64,000 nt of DNA from Salegentibacter mishustinae. GTDB lineage: Bacteria > Bacteroidota > Bacteroidia > Flavobacteriales > Flavobacteriaceae. Shown here in pieces: positions 56,408 through 64,000 of this stretch. The stretch covers positions 1,922,001 to 1,986,000 of the forward strand of contig NZ_LLKN01000002.1 in NCBI RefSeq assembly GCF_002900095.1, written 5' to 3'. A program made the translations under genes and the position numbers. The notes beneath the pieces were generated by a model that did no database searches, was not told where the DNA came from, and was given only the letters and a program-made list of their open reading frames with translations. Within the stretch, counting starts at the first letter, position 1. Every line of letters begins with the position of its first letter.

Positions 56408-57748
56408 TTATTCTCTTTCGTTAAGGAAAGGGCTGGATGAGCTATTTTTTAAAGCCTGTCGCATTGCGGCTGCCTTTAGCAGGCATTCTTCATATTCTTT
56501 CTCTGGTTTCGAAGCGGCAGTAATCGCCCCACCTACCGAAAAAGACACATATTTTTTAACCGAATTATATAAAATACTGCGTATAACCACGTTAAAATCG
56601 AAATCGCCGTTTGGAGTAAAATAACCCACGGCGCCACTGTAGAGTCCGCGTTTTGTTTCTTCCAGTTCTTCGATAATTTTCATTGCTGAAATCTTTGGCG
56701 CACCCGTCATACTTCCCATAGGAAATGTGGCTCGCAATGCTTCTACCGGTGGAATGCCGTCATCAAGTTCAGCAGAAACGGTAGAAATCATTTGATGTAC
56801 TTGTTTAAAGGAATAAACCTTGCAGAGTTCATCTACATTTACACTCGCTTTTTTCGCAATTTTAGAAAGATCGTTTCGCACCAGGTCTACGATCATCACG
56901 TTTTCCGATTGTTCTTTTGGATCATTAGATAGCTCCTCTGCAATTTCGATATCTTCTTCCGGATTTTGTGACCGTCTTGCAGTTCCCTTTATAGGCTGGG
57001 AAATTAATTTTGATCCTGATTTCTTTAAATAACGCTCTGGGGAAGCCGAAAGCAAATAATGTTCTTCCAGTTTGAGAAAAGTTGCAAATGGCGGGCCGGA
57101 GAGTTCGTTAAGATCCTGAAAAACTTTAAAAGGCTCAATCTCTCTATTTTCAGCAAAAAATTCCAGACAGAAATTTGCTTCATAAATATCGCCGCGCTGA
57201 ATATAAGCGAGCATCTTTTCAACTTTTTGAAGATACTCCTCTTTAGATATTCGGGCTTGTATTTTTGATTCTGAGTTTTCAGTTTCCGGTTGCCTGATCT
57301 CAACTTTGTTTATTGGCAGATTTGAAATCTCGGTAAAATCTTCTTCAATTTCATCATCCAGCATTCTTAGATATCGCACTTCCAACTGGTCCCCTTTCAG
57401 TAGAAATAATTTTTGAGGCTGAAAAAAATAGAGATCCGGGAAATCCAATCCGTCGTATTTTTTAGAAGAAAGTCTTTCTACATCATTTTTAAGATCGTAA
57501 GACAGGTAACCGAAAATCCAGTCTTTGGTAGTTTGCTGATATTCCTGAAGCTTTGCAAAAGCCTGGTGAGAATCTGTTTTTATCGCGGTAAATGCACCCG
57601 CGGCAAGCAAAGCATCAAATTCGCCGTAATCCTGATGATAATTATTACTGTCTAGCCAGGCAATTTCTTCAAATTGCTTACTCCATTGCAAGAGTTGCTG
57701 TTTGAATTTTAATGGCTCTTTTAAAGTATACGTAGTTTTTGTGCGCAC
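56408..57748 (-). CDS. pabB: Aminodeoxychorismate synthase component I (chorismate-binding enzyme)
   Basis: A 446-aa chorismate enzyme for p-aminobenzoate (folate) synthesis. The chorismate-binding domain spans about 180-435, with ISQPIKGTARRS (the PIKGT lysine is characteristic of PabB, whereas TrpE has PIAGT), MIVDLVRNDLSKIAK, and FPMGSMTGAPKISAMKIIEELE. The C-terminal part includes YSGAVGYFTPNGDFDFNVVIRS. It is a lone gene with no glutaminase partner or tryptophan genes nearby. Confidence 0.9.
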   Translation of the reverse strand: MRTKTTYTLKEPLKFKQQLLQWSKQFEEIAWLDSNNYHQDYGEFDALLAAGAFTAIKTDSHQAFAKLQEYQQTTKDWIFGYLSYDLKNDVERLSSKKYDGLDFPDLYFFQPQKLFLLKGDQLEVRYLRMLDDEIEEDFTEISNLPINKVEIRQPETENSESKIQARISKEEYLQKVEKMLAYIQRGDIYEANFCLEFFAENREIEPFKVFQDLNELSGPPFATFLKLEEHYLLSASPERYLKKSGSKLISQPIKGTARRSQNPEEDIEIAEELSNDPKEQSENVMIVDLVRNDLSKIAKKASVNVDELCKVYSFKQVHQMISTVSAELDDGIPPVEALRATFPMGSMTGAPKISAMKIIEELEETKRGLYSGAVGYFTPNGDFDFNVVIRSILYNSVKKYVSFSVGGAITAASKPEKEYEECLLKAAAMRQALKNSSSSPFLNERE

Positions 57749-57937
57749 CTCGCTTATAATTTGGAGCCCAAAGGTAAAAACAATTTGACGTAGCGCCTAT
57801 TTTAATTCTTCCACAATTTATCTCGAAAACTCTTTAAATCGGGATTTGCGAAATTTGGAAAAATTAGGTTGAAATCGTTCTTGTATTTCTGAGAAAAAAA
57901 TCTTAATTATACAACATGCGCTTTTCTGCGCCATTTT

Positions 57938-58918
57938 ATGATTAAGATCCAAATATTACCAATGTTTACAGATACTGAAAAACTTACTTTAGCCGATATA
58001 GAAAACCTTGATTTCACTACTGTTATCTGGGTAGTGGCCCCGCTTATGTTCTTTTTTGTTTTACTTGAATTTCTAATTGGAAGAAAAAAGTATAAAAATC
58101 TTTATTCGGGAAAAGATTTCCTGGCCTCTACAGCTATCGGGATTGGTAATTTAATCCTGAACGGGTTCATGAAAATAGGAGTATTTATGGTGTTCCTTTT
58201 CTTTTTTAATCTGGCGCCGTTTAAAATCCCACATACCTGGTGGTCTTATGTTTTATGTTTAATTTTATTGGATTTTAGCAGGTATTGGGCACATAGGTTT
58301 GCTCACGAACAACGTTTCTGGTGGTCAACACACGTGGTCCATCACTCCTCTGAACATTATAATTTATCAACTTCTTTTAGATTGTCCTGGACGCAGAATT
58401 TGAAGATCATCTTCTTTTTACCGGTAGTATTGTTGGGCTTTCACCCTTTGGTGTTCTTTATTGTGCATCAACTTGAGGTACTTTATCAATTCTGGATTCA
58501 TACCGAATTGATAAAAAAATTACCAAAACCAATCGAATATATCTTTACTACGCCCTCGCATCACCGGGTACACCATTCGGTAAATGAAAGATATCTGGAT
58601 AAAAATTATGGTTCTACGTTTATATTCTGGGATCGTATTTTTGGAACCTTCCAGGAAGAAGACGAAAAACCCCGTTATGGAATTACCAAACCGGTGAACT
58701 CTTACAATCCTTTTTTCCTTGTTTTCCACGAATGGATTGAAGTAGGCAAGGATATCTGGAAAGCTAAATCCTTGAAAGAAGCCTGGCTTATTTTATTCGG
58801 AAGCCCCGTAGATAAGCATAAAGCAGATATGGGAATTACTGGAAAAACCGAAACCGAATTAAGCAATTTAGGGAAGGCCAACGAAGAGTTTAGCCCTAAA
58901 GTAAAAAAAGCAAATTAA
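57938..58918 (+). CDS. Sterol desaturase / fatty acid hydroxylase family membrane protein
   Basis: A 326-aa di-iron membrane enzyme. The histidine clusters are RYWAHRFAHE (HxxxH), STHVVHHSSEHYN (HxxHH) and TPSHHRVHHSVNERY (HHxxHH). About four to five helices occur in the first 200 residues. A second start, MFTDTEKLTL at 57962, eight codons in, is also plausible. Family members hydroxylate or desaturate lipids; substrate unknown here. Its stop overlaps that of the convergent FMN reductase gene. Confidence 0.9.
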   Translation: MIKIQILPMFTDTEKLTLADIENLDFTTVIWVVAPLMFFFVLLEFLIGRKKYKNLYSGKDFLASTAIGIGNLILNGFMKIGVFMVFLFFFNLAPFKIPHTWWSYVLCLILLDFSRYWAHRFAHEQRFWWSTHVVHHSSEHYNLSTSFRLSWTQNLKIIFFLPVVLLGFHPLVFFIVHQLEVLYQFWIHTELIKKLPKPIEYIFTTPSHHRVHHSVNERYLDKNYGSTFIFWDRIFGTFQEEDEKPRYGITKPVNSYNPFFLVFHEWIEVGKDIWKAKSLKEAWLILFGSPVDKHKADMGITGKTETELSNLGKANEEFSPKVKKAN

Positions 58919-59463
58919 TTTGATTGGCCGGATTCCAGTTGATGAGAAAAAGTAGTTAATACATCTTCTATCCCCATATCCAGTACTTCGTTTAGCACTT
59001 TCCCGTCCCTAAAATTATCATTAAAAGAAGGCAAACTGAAGCTTTCTATGATCGCGCCGCCAAATCTTGGTAAAATTCCCTTGGTATATTCTAAAGCTGA
59101 TGCGGCACCACGCTTGCCGGGAGAAGTACTGATCAATAAAATCTTTTTCCCCTCAAGGAAATTACGGTCTAATCGCGAAAGCCAGTCGATTATATTTTTA
59201 AAGTAAGCTGAAACATTGCCATTATGCTCATTTACCGCAATTATTAAGGCCTCGTGTTCGTGGATGACCTTGTTAATTATTTTAGCGCTTACAGGAATAC
59301 CCCTTTCCTTTTCCCTATCGACGCTATAAATAGGCAACTCATACTGGGTAAAATCCTGAACTTTCACTTCGTGCCCCTGTATGCGACTGGCCACGTGCGT
59401 TAATAGCTGAAAATTAATGGAAGTACTACTGTTGGAGCCAGCAAAGGCAAGGATTTTTTTCAT
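58915..59463 (-). CDS. NAD(P)H-dependent FMN reductase
   Basis: A 182-aa flavodoxin-fold reductase. The N-terminal phosphate loop FAGSNSSTSINFQLL (about 7-21) binds FMN, and the middle has PIYSVDREKERGIP and NEHNGNVSAYFKNIIDWLSR, typical of the NADPH-dependent FMN reductase family, with LISTSPGKRGAASAL after it. It is cytoplasmic. It converges with the sterol-desaturase-type gene, the two stops sharing two bases. Role is general: azo, quinone or chromate reduction are known for relatives. Confidence 0.92.
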   Translation of the reverse strand: MKKILAFAGSNSSTSINFQLLTHVASRIQGHEVKVQDFTQYELPIYSVDREKERGIPVSAKIINKVIHEHEALIIAVNEHNGNVSAYFKNIIDWLSRLDRNFLEGKKILLISTSPGKRGAASALEYTKGILPRFGGAIIESFSLPSFNDNFRDGKVLNEVLDMGIEDVLTTFSHQLESGQSN

Positions 59464-59548
59464 CTAAACGATTTTTATCAAAAATACCGAAATAAATGAA
59501 ATGATGTTGGAATGAAAGGTTTATTGAACAAAGTGTTTTCTATTTGTT

Positions 59549-59755
59549 TTACACTTTCTGTTTTCTACCTATTAAAAAATAAAGAATAGGTCCTAAAAGA
59601 GGCACTATTATTATACTGACAAACCAAATCAGCTTATTATTCTTTTCAAATTTGTTTCTAAGAATATCTACTAAAGATATAAGAAAGAGAACCGTATGCA
59701 ACAGGATTATTGTTTGCCAAACCACAATGCTACTTTCTATTGCCGTTATTTCCAT
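59549..59755 (-). CDS. Small PLDc_N-domain membrane protein
   Basis: A 68-aa protein with two hydrophobic helices (about 10-32 and 41-62). The C-terminal WFVSIIIVPLLGPILYFLIG matches the phospholipase-D N-terminal (PLDc_N) domain, found alone in many bacteria. It has no catalytic HKD motif. Function of the stand-alone form is unknown. Confidence 0.8.
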   Translation of the reverse strand: MEITAIESSIVVWQTIILLHTVLFLISLVDILRNKFEKNNKLIWFVSIIIVPLLGPILYFLIGRKQKV

Positions 59756-59983
59756 ATTAATACTTATTTAAACTCAAATATAGCAAAAAAGAAATAGCAC
59801 TTTTGAATTTCTAGTTATCAATAATATATAATACATATTTAATTTTATAAACGCTCATAAAATTTTAAACACCTACAATCCAATAATTTAGCTTAATTAA
59901 TCCAACTAATTAATTTAAAATTGCCAGGAGCAATTTTAAATTAGAGTTTCACTAACTTTGCCAGTTCATAAAAACTTCATTTA

Positions 59984-61333
59984 GTGACTTTTCAGGATTT
60001 AAATATTACCACTCCCCTGCGCAATGCGCTGGAAGATATTGGCATTAACACGCCCACGCCCATTCAAGAAGAATCGTTTTCTACAATTATGTCTGGGAAA
60101 GATATGGTGGGAATCGCGCAAACCGGTACTGGGAAAACCTTTGCCTATATGCTTCCAATATTAAGAATGCTTAAATATTCGGAACAGAAAAATCCACGAG
60201 TATTGGTTTTGGTACCTACACGGGAACTTGTGGTACAGGTAGTTGAAGAAATTAAAAAATTAACCGCTTATATGAATGTTCGTATCGCCGGTATTTATGG
60301 AGGCGTAAATATGAACACGCAGCATCAATCTCTTTTACAGGGCCAGGATATTGTGGTAGCAACTCCGGGAAGATTGTACGATCTCGTGCTTAGGCGAGCG
60401 CTTCAATTAAAATCTATTCAGAAATTAGTAATAGATGAAGTAGATGTGATGTTAGACCTGGGCTTTAAATTTCAGATCAATAATATCTTTGAACTGCTTC
60501 CGCAGAACCGACAGAACATCATGTTTTCTGCTACAATCACTGAAAATGTTGAAAATCTAATAGAGGCTAATTTCAAAAGTCCGCAAACTATTTCTGTAGC
60601 TGCTAGCGGAACGCCACTTGATAATATTAAACAAACCGGTTATAAAATCCCAAACTTCTATACCAAAGTAAATTTGCTAAGGCATATTTTAGCCGATAAA
60701 GAAACCTACTCCAAGGTGTTGATCTTTGTGGCTTATAAAAGAATGGCCGACCGACTTTACACAGAATTAGAACAGTATTTCCAGGATGAATGCACAGTGA
60801 TTCACTCCAATAAAACTCAAAATTATCGTTTGCGCAGTATCAAACAATTTGGCAGCGGATTTTGCCGAATATTAGTTGCAACCGATGTTATGGCGCGAGG
60901 TCTTGATATTGAATCGGTAAGCCACGTGATTAATTTTGATACGCCAAAATATCCTGAAAATTATATGCACCGAATTGGCCGTACCGGAAGGGCCGAAAAA
61001 GAAGGGAATTCAATATTAATGACTACGGAAGCTGAAATGGAATCGCTGGAGAAAATTGAAGCTTTGATGAAAATGCAAGTTCCACAGGAAGAATTACCTG
61101 CTGAGATAGAAATTTCTTCAGAATTGATTCCGGAAGAACAACCTAAGGTTTTTGAAATCAATAATCCTGGAAAGAATAAAGAAGAAAACGCTCCCGGCCC
61201 TGCTTTTCACGAGAAAAAAGAAAAAAACAGGAAAGAGAATCTTGGCGGATCTTACCGAAGAGAAATAGCCAAAAAGTATAAAAAGCCAAAAACTCGCGGG
61301 GATAAAAATGCGAACAGAAGAAAGAAAAAATAA
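59984..61333 (+). CDS. DEAD-box RNA helicase (RhlE-like)
   Basis: A 449-aa ATP-dependent RNA helicase. In order: Q motif TPTPIQEESF, motif I AQTGTGKTF, Ia VPTRELVVQV, Ib TPGRLYDL, motif II DEVD (in VIDEVDVMLDLGF, a variant of DEAD), motif III SAT, motif V VATDVMARGLDI and motif VI HRIGRTGRA. A basic tail from about 395 (EKKEKNRKENLGGSYRRE, ending KKPKTRGDKNANRRKKK) should bind RNA. It is 8 bases above the next gene, so the two are probably cotranscribed. Likely roles are ribosome assembly or cold adaptation. Confidence 0.95.
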   Translation: MTFQDLNITTPLRNALEDIGINTPTPIQEESFSTIMSGKDMVGIAQTGTGKTFAYMLPILRMLKYSEQKNPRVLVLVPTRELVVQVVEEIKKLTAYMNVRIAGIYGGVNMNTQHQSLLQGQDIVVATPGRLYDLVLRRALQLKSIQKLVIDEVDVMLDLGFKFQINNIFELLPQNRQNIMFSATITENVENLIEANFKSPQTISVAASGTPLDNIKQTGYKIPNFYTKVNLLRHILADKETYSKVLIFVAYKRMADRLYTELEQYFQDECTVIHSNKTQNYRLRSIKQFGSGFCRILVATDVMARGLDIESVSHVINFDTPKYPENYMHRIGRTGRAEKEGNSILMTTEAEMESLEKIEALMKMQVPQEELPAEIEISSELIPEEQPKVFEINNPGKNKEENAPGPAFHEKKEKNRKENLGGSYRREIAKKYKKPKTRGDKNANRRKKK

Positions 61334-61341
61334 TTATTGAA

Positions 61342-62214
61342 ATGCACGAATTACAGAACGAATCCTTAAGTATAAAAGTAAATCCCGTTGGCGCAGAATT
61401 ATCCAGCCTTAAAAATCTGGAAACCGGAATTGAACATTTATGGCAGGGAAACCCAGAATTTTGGGCAAGCCAGGCGCCTAATTTGTTTCCGGTAATTGGT
61501 GTTTTGAAAGAGGGAAAGTTCATTTTTGAAAATAAAGAATACCAAATGCCTAAACACGGTTTTGTTAGGCATAACGAGAATATTCGATTAAAAGAGAAAA
61601 CAGTTAATAAATTAGTTTTTCAACTGGATTATTCAGCTGAAACCCTGGAAATCTATCCTTTTAAATTCCGCTTTGAAATTTCTTTTCAGCTAAATAAAAA
61701 ATCGCTCACTGTACATCATCACATTTTTAATTTAGATGATAAGCCTTTATATTTCTCCTTAGGTGGGCATCCAGCCTTTAATGCTCCTATAAGTGAAAAT
61801 GAAGTTTACGAGGATTATCACCTTGAGTTTGATAGAAAGATGGATCTAAGAACTTACATTTTAAATGAAAACGGACTGGTTAGCGATACTACTGAAGGTA
61901 TATTAGACAACGAAGATAAAATCAGACTACATAAAGAGCTTTTCGCCAAAGACGCATTAATTTTCAAGAATATTCCGTCTAAAAAAGTGGTACTAAAAAG
62001 TAGAAACTCAGGTAGCATTTTAAGCGTGGAATATAAAGATTTTAAAAACCTGGGAATTTGGGCCAAGCCGGGAGCGCCTTACGTATGTATTGAACCCTGG
62101 CTGGGAATTGCCGATGTTGAAGGCACCGATCAAAACCTAAAAACCAAAGAAGGAATTGAAACACTGGCAGCAGGAAAAGATTTTCAGGCGGCCTATTCAA
62201 TTGATATCTCGTAA
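61342..62214 (+). CDS. Aldose 1-epimerase family protein (LacX-like)
   Basis: A 290-aa galactose-mutarotase-fold protein, shorter than and distinct from galM at 48195. It begins INPVGAELSSLKNLETGIEH-like (VNPVGAELSSL, about 14-24), has FPVIGVLKEGKF, the His-bearing MPKHGFVRHNE and LGGHPAFNAPI, and a C-terminal VCIEPWLGIADVEG. Such proteins are often annotated as aldose 1-epimerase or hexose-6-phosphate epimerase-like; the substrate is uncertain. It follows the helicase gene closely and ends at a palindromic terminator. Confidence 0.88.
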   Translation: MHELQNESLSIKVNPVGAELSSLKNLETGIEHLWQGNPEFWASQAPNLFPVIGVLKEGKFIFENKEYQMPKHGFVRHNENIRLKEKTVNKLVFQLDYSAETLEIYPFKFRFEISFQLNKKSLTVHHHIFNLDDKPLYFSLGGHPAFNAPISENEVYEDYHLEFDRKMDLRTYILNENGLVSDTTEGILDNEDKIRLHKELFAKDALIFKNIPSKKVVLKSRNSGSILSVEYKDFKNLGIWAKPGAPYVCIEPWLGIADVEGTDQNLKTKEGIETLAAGKDFQAAYSIDIS

Positions 62215-62220
62215 AAAGAG

Positions 62221-62246
62221 AAAATCCCGCTAATTAGCGGGATTTT
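62221..62246. terminator. Bidirectional terminator between convergent genes
   Basis: AAAATCCCGCTAATTAGCGG and then GATTTT form a perfect 26-base palindrome, flanked by A-rich and T-rich sequence. It lies 7 bases after the epimerase stop and 16 bases below the small minus-strand gene. Confidence 0.88.
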
Positions 62247-62261
62247 TATTTAAAACATTTA

Positions 62262-62369
62262 TTAAGTTCTGTTCTTTTTCTTAGCGGCTTTCGCAGCGCG
62301 CTTTTCTTTTAAGCTCAAAACTGGCTCTTTTCTAGCCGAGTTTTTTGAGGGTGATTTTTCTTTTGCCAT
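62262..62369 (-). CDS. Small lysine-rich protein, 35 aa
   Basis: Reads MAKEKSPSKNSARKEPVLSL and then KEKRAAKAAKKKNRT. It is strongly basic, with no hydrophobic core, and is predicted disordered or helical at the C-terminus. The clean ATG-TAA frame and a terminator placed just below it support a real gene. Very short basic proteins of this type are common in flavobacteria and may bind nucleic acid or ribosomes, but the function is unknown. Confidence 0.6.
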   Translation of the reverse strand: MAKEKSPSKNSARKEPVLSLKEKRAAKAAKKKNRT

Positions 62370-62591
62370 AATCTCTGATTATTTAAAATTAACCTGATAA
62401 AGATAGTAAAAGAAAGCATTCAAAATTCATTTTTCATAGCTACAGATTATACTTTTTTATTGAATAAAAATCCTGTCTTTGAAACTAATTACCTGGTTAA
62501 GTAGCAAGTAAAAAATTGTGAATATCTATCTCTTGTTTTGTCCTCGAGACTCGTTTTAAATCCTATTTTTGACTCCCTAAAAAATAAAGAT

Positions 62592-63116
62592 ATGAGCGTA
62601 ACTTGGTTTGAATGTAAGGTGAAATACAAAAAAACACACGAAACAGGCGAGCAGAAAATGACTACAGATACCTACCTACTTGATGCAGTATCTTTCACAG
62701 AGGCCGAAGCAAGAATTACTGAGGAAATGACGGCTTATACCAGTGAAGACTTTAGAATTATGAATATAAAAGTTGCGAATTTCTCTGAAGTTCATCCTTT
62801 TGAGAATTCCGATCGTTGGTTTAAATCAAAAGTTTCTCTGGTGGCTATGGATCAAGAAAGCGGAAAGGAGAAAAAGACAAATATCTACTTGCTTGTTCAG
62901 GCCAACGACGTAAAAGAGGCTTTTGAAAATACTACCACGGCAATGGAAGAAACTATGGGAGATTATAATATTCCCTCTATTACTGAATCTCCAATTTTGG
63001 ATGTTTTCCCTTATTTTACCGGTGAGGAAGAACAATTAGAAAAATTTAATGTTCTTGATTCAGATGAAACTCAAAAGGAAGAAGTTTCAGAAGAAACAGA
63101 AGTCCAGGAAGTTTAA
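62592..63116 (+). CDS. DUF4494 domain protein
   Basis: I choose the ATG at 62592 (MSVTWFECKVKYKKTHETG, 174 aa). The longer open frame starts with a TTG and adds 18 residues unlike the family. The protein shows two similar halves, each with a WFECKVKY / WFKSKVSLVAM strand and a following TDTYLLDAVSFTEAEARITE / TNIYLLVQANDVKEAFENTT segment, so it looks like an internal duplication. The tail is acidic (DETQKEEVSEETEVQEV). It is cytoplasmic with unknown function; Bacteroidota-restricted in my knowledge. Confidence 0.85.
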   Translation: MSVTWFECKVKYKKTHETGEQKMTTDTYLLDAVSFTEAEARITEEMTAYTSEDFRIMNIKVANFSEVHPFENSDRWFKSKVSLVAMDQESGKEKKTNIYLLVQANDVKEAFENTTTAMEETMGDYNIPSITESPILDVFPYFTGEEEQLEKFNVLDSDETQKEEVSEETEVQEV

Positions 63117-63148
63117 GAACTTAAAATTATTTCATTTTAATACCATAG

Positions 63149-63180
63149 AAGGGTTTGACTTTAACGTTGAACCCTTTTTT
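63149..63180 (+). terminator. Probable terminator of the DUF4494 gene
   Basis: AAGGGTT (63149-63155) pairs with AACCCTT (63170-63176) across a 14-base loop, followed by a T run. It starts 33 bases below the stop. Confidence 0.65.
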
Positions 63181-63407
63181 GTTTGCCATAAATAACTCCA
63201 AAAGCAATACGGTTTTATGCTTAAAGACCGGGAATAGGGCAGAATTGAAAAACTTAATGTAGAAAAAATCCCCAGTTTTTTTTCTGAAGCTTCTAATATA
63301 AGTCTCTTTACAAGCATTTTAATTAGTTGGTACGTGGATTGTTAAGCAACTCACAGGTCTTAAAAGAATAACCTGCTTTTGAGATCAAATTAAAAATAGA
63401 CTTAAAA

Positions 63408-64000
63408 ATGAAAAATAATATAGCTTCAAATCAATCAGTTTCTTCTGCTGAAAAATCTTCTATTAACAATCAAAAGAATAAGTCCAGGGATTTAAGGGGA
63501 ATCATGGTACGTGCCAGTAGCCTGGCTTTACTTTTTGGTGCTGCATATCTCGTATATGTTTTGCAGGGTGATTTTAACCGCTATAATCTTAATGACATGG
63601 ATTCAACCTGGGAATTAGCATTTTTAGCAGTTACTGGTTCTTTACTTCTATTCAGAGCCGGATTCTTCTTCTATAACCTTTACCTCTACCTTAGATATAA
63701 GCCAATTAATTCGGTAAGCAATGAAGAACTACCAACCTGTACGGTAATAGTTCCAGCTTACAATGAAGGAAAACAGGTTTGGGCAACCCTTAAAAGCCTG
63801 GCTAAAAGTGATTATCCCAGTCATAAAATACAACTTCTGGCCATAGATGATGGAAGTAAAGATGACACCTGGGATTGGATGCTAAAGGCTAAAAAGGAGC
63901 TTGGCGATCAATTGAGCATCTACCAGCAACCAGAAAACAAAGGAAAAAGACATGCGCTTTACCGCGGATTCAATTTGAGTACCGGAGAAGTTCTTGTGAC
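63408..64000 (+). CDS. Family 2 glycosyltransferase, 3' end missing
   Basis: About 197 codons are visible before the window ends. The first 30 residues are polar and Ser/Asn-rich, followed by two hydrophobic segments (about 36-52 and 69-90), then the GT2 catalytic domain: CTVIVPAYNEGKQVWATLKS, the nucleotide-binding LLAIDDGSKDDTWDW (first Asp motif), and NKGKRHALYRGFN. This resembles processive or polymerising GT2 enzymes of the hyaluronan/chitin/N-acetylglucosaminyl type. Later motifs (second Asp, QxxRW) and product cannot be judged. Confidence 0.9.
   Translation, partial: MKNNIASNQSVSSAEKSSINNQKNKSRDLRGIMVRASSLALLFGAAYLVYVLQGDFNRYNLNDMDSTWELAFLAVTGSLLLFRAGFFFYNLYLYLRYKPINSVSNEELPTCTVIVPAYNEGKQVWATLKSLAKSDYPSHKIQLLAIDDGSKDDTWDWMLKAKKELGDQLSIYQQPENKGKRHALYRGFNLSTGEVLV

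Noticed and set aside
62538-62591. 18-codon extension of the DUF4494 gene starting at TTG
   Set aside because: The ATG at 62592 gives the expected MSVTWFECKV start and the extension is unlike the rest.
63132-63317. 61-codon minus-strand frame
   Set aside because: It overlaps the probable terminator of the DUF4494 gene, has no recognisable features and no plausible neighbour relation.

Overview
The window is chromosomal DNA of a marine-type member of the Bacteroidota, most likely Flavobacteriaceae (Gramella, Salegentibacter or Zunongwangia-like). The case rests on an AT-rich composition, lipoprotein signals ending in a Cys followed by acidic residues, a SusC/SusD pair, three GH13 enzymes with a GH65 phosphorylase, Nudix-type and LacI-type sugar regulators, and many short palindromic intergenic repeats typical of this family. 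There are no rRNA, tRNA, CRISPR, phage or insertion-sequence genes that I can recognise. The genus is an inference from style, not a measured match.

Layout. 1-6280 (minus): branched-chain amino acid operon ilvD-ilvB-ilvN-ilvC-ilvA, with ilvA cut by the window edge. 6662-8185: a GNAT/nitrilase fusion. 8730-11235 (minus): a four-gene cluster of an unknown 128-aa protein, an unknown 7-TM protein, a NarL-type histidine kinase and its LuxR-type regulator. 11236-12093: a gene-poor island full of repeats and one strongly paired RNA-like segment. 12094-17147 (minus): 5-oxoprolinase genes pxpABC, an NRAMP-family transporter lacking the usual metal ligands, and a DUF2891 lipoprotein. 17398-21946 (minus): comM, a GlcNAc-kinase-like gene, gapA and pfkA.

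22071-38899 is a complete alpha-glucan (starch/maltodextrin) utilisation locus around a LacI regulator. The left arm (minus) holds a maltose-type MFS transporter, beta-phosphoglucomutase, GH65 phosphorylase, a SusA-like GH13 and a GH13 lipoprotein. The right arm (plus) holds susC, susD, susE and a SusG-like surface amylase. The inferred route is: surface binding and cutting by SusD/E/G, import by SusC, periplasmic trimming by the GH13 enzymes, uptake of maltose by the MFS carrier, phosphorolysis by GH65 and conversion of beta-glucose-1-phosphate to glucose-6-phosphate. An 11-base operator-like sequence is shared between the susC upstream region and the pfkA upstream region, suggesting that the LacI protein links glycan import to glycolysis.

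39342-41897 is a B12-dependent ribonucleotide reductase. 42105-52879 (minus) holds a GH5-like secreted hydrolase, a Tat-exported TIM-barrel protein, a Nudix-fold regulator with a decayed Nudix box, a sodium/sugar symporter, galM, a DUF885 lipoprotein and a CocE/NonD hydrolase. 52986-57748 (minus) holds dsbD, tilS and pabB. The right end carries a sterol-desaturase-family enzyme, an FMN reductase, a PLDc_N membrane protein, a DEAD-box helicase, a second epimerase, a tiny basic protein, a DUF4494 protein and the start of a GT2 glycosyltransferase.

No plainly novel defence or mobile system is visible. The most interesting leads are the atypical NRAMP protein beside pxpABC, the uncharacterised sensor cluster, the shared operator-like palindromes and the paired segment at 11660-11735.
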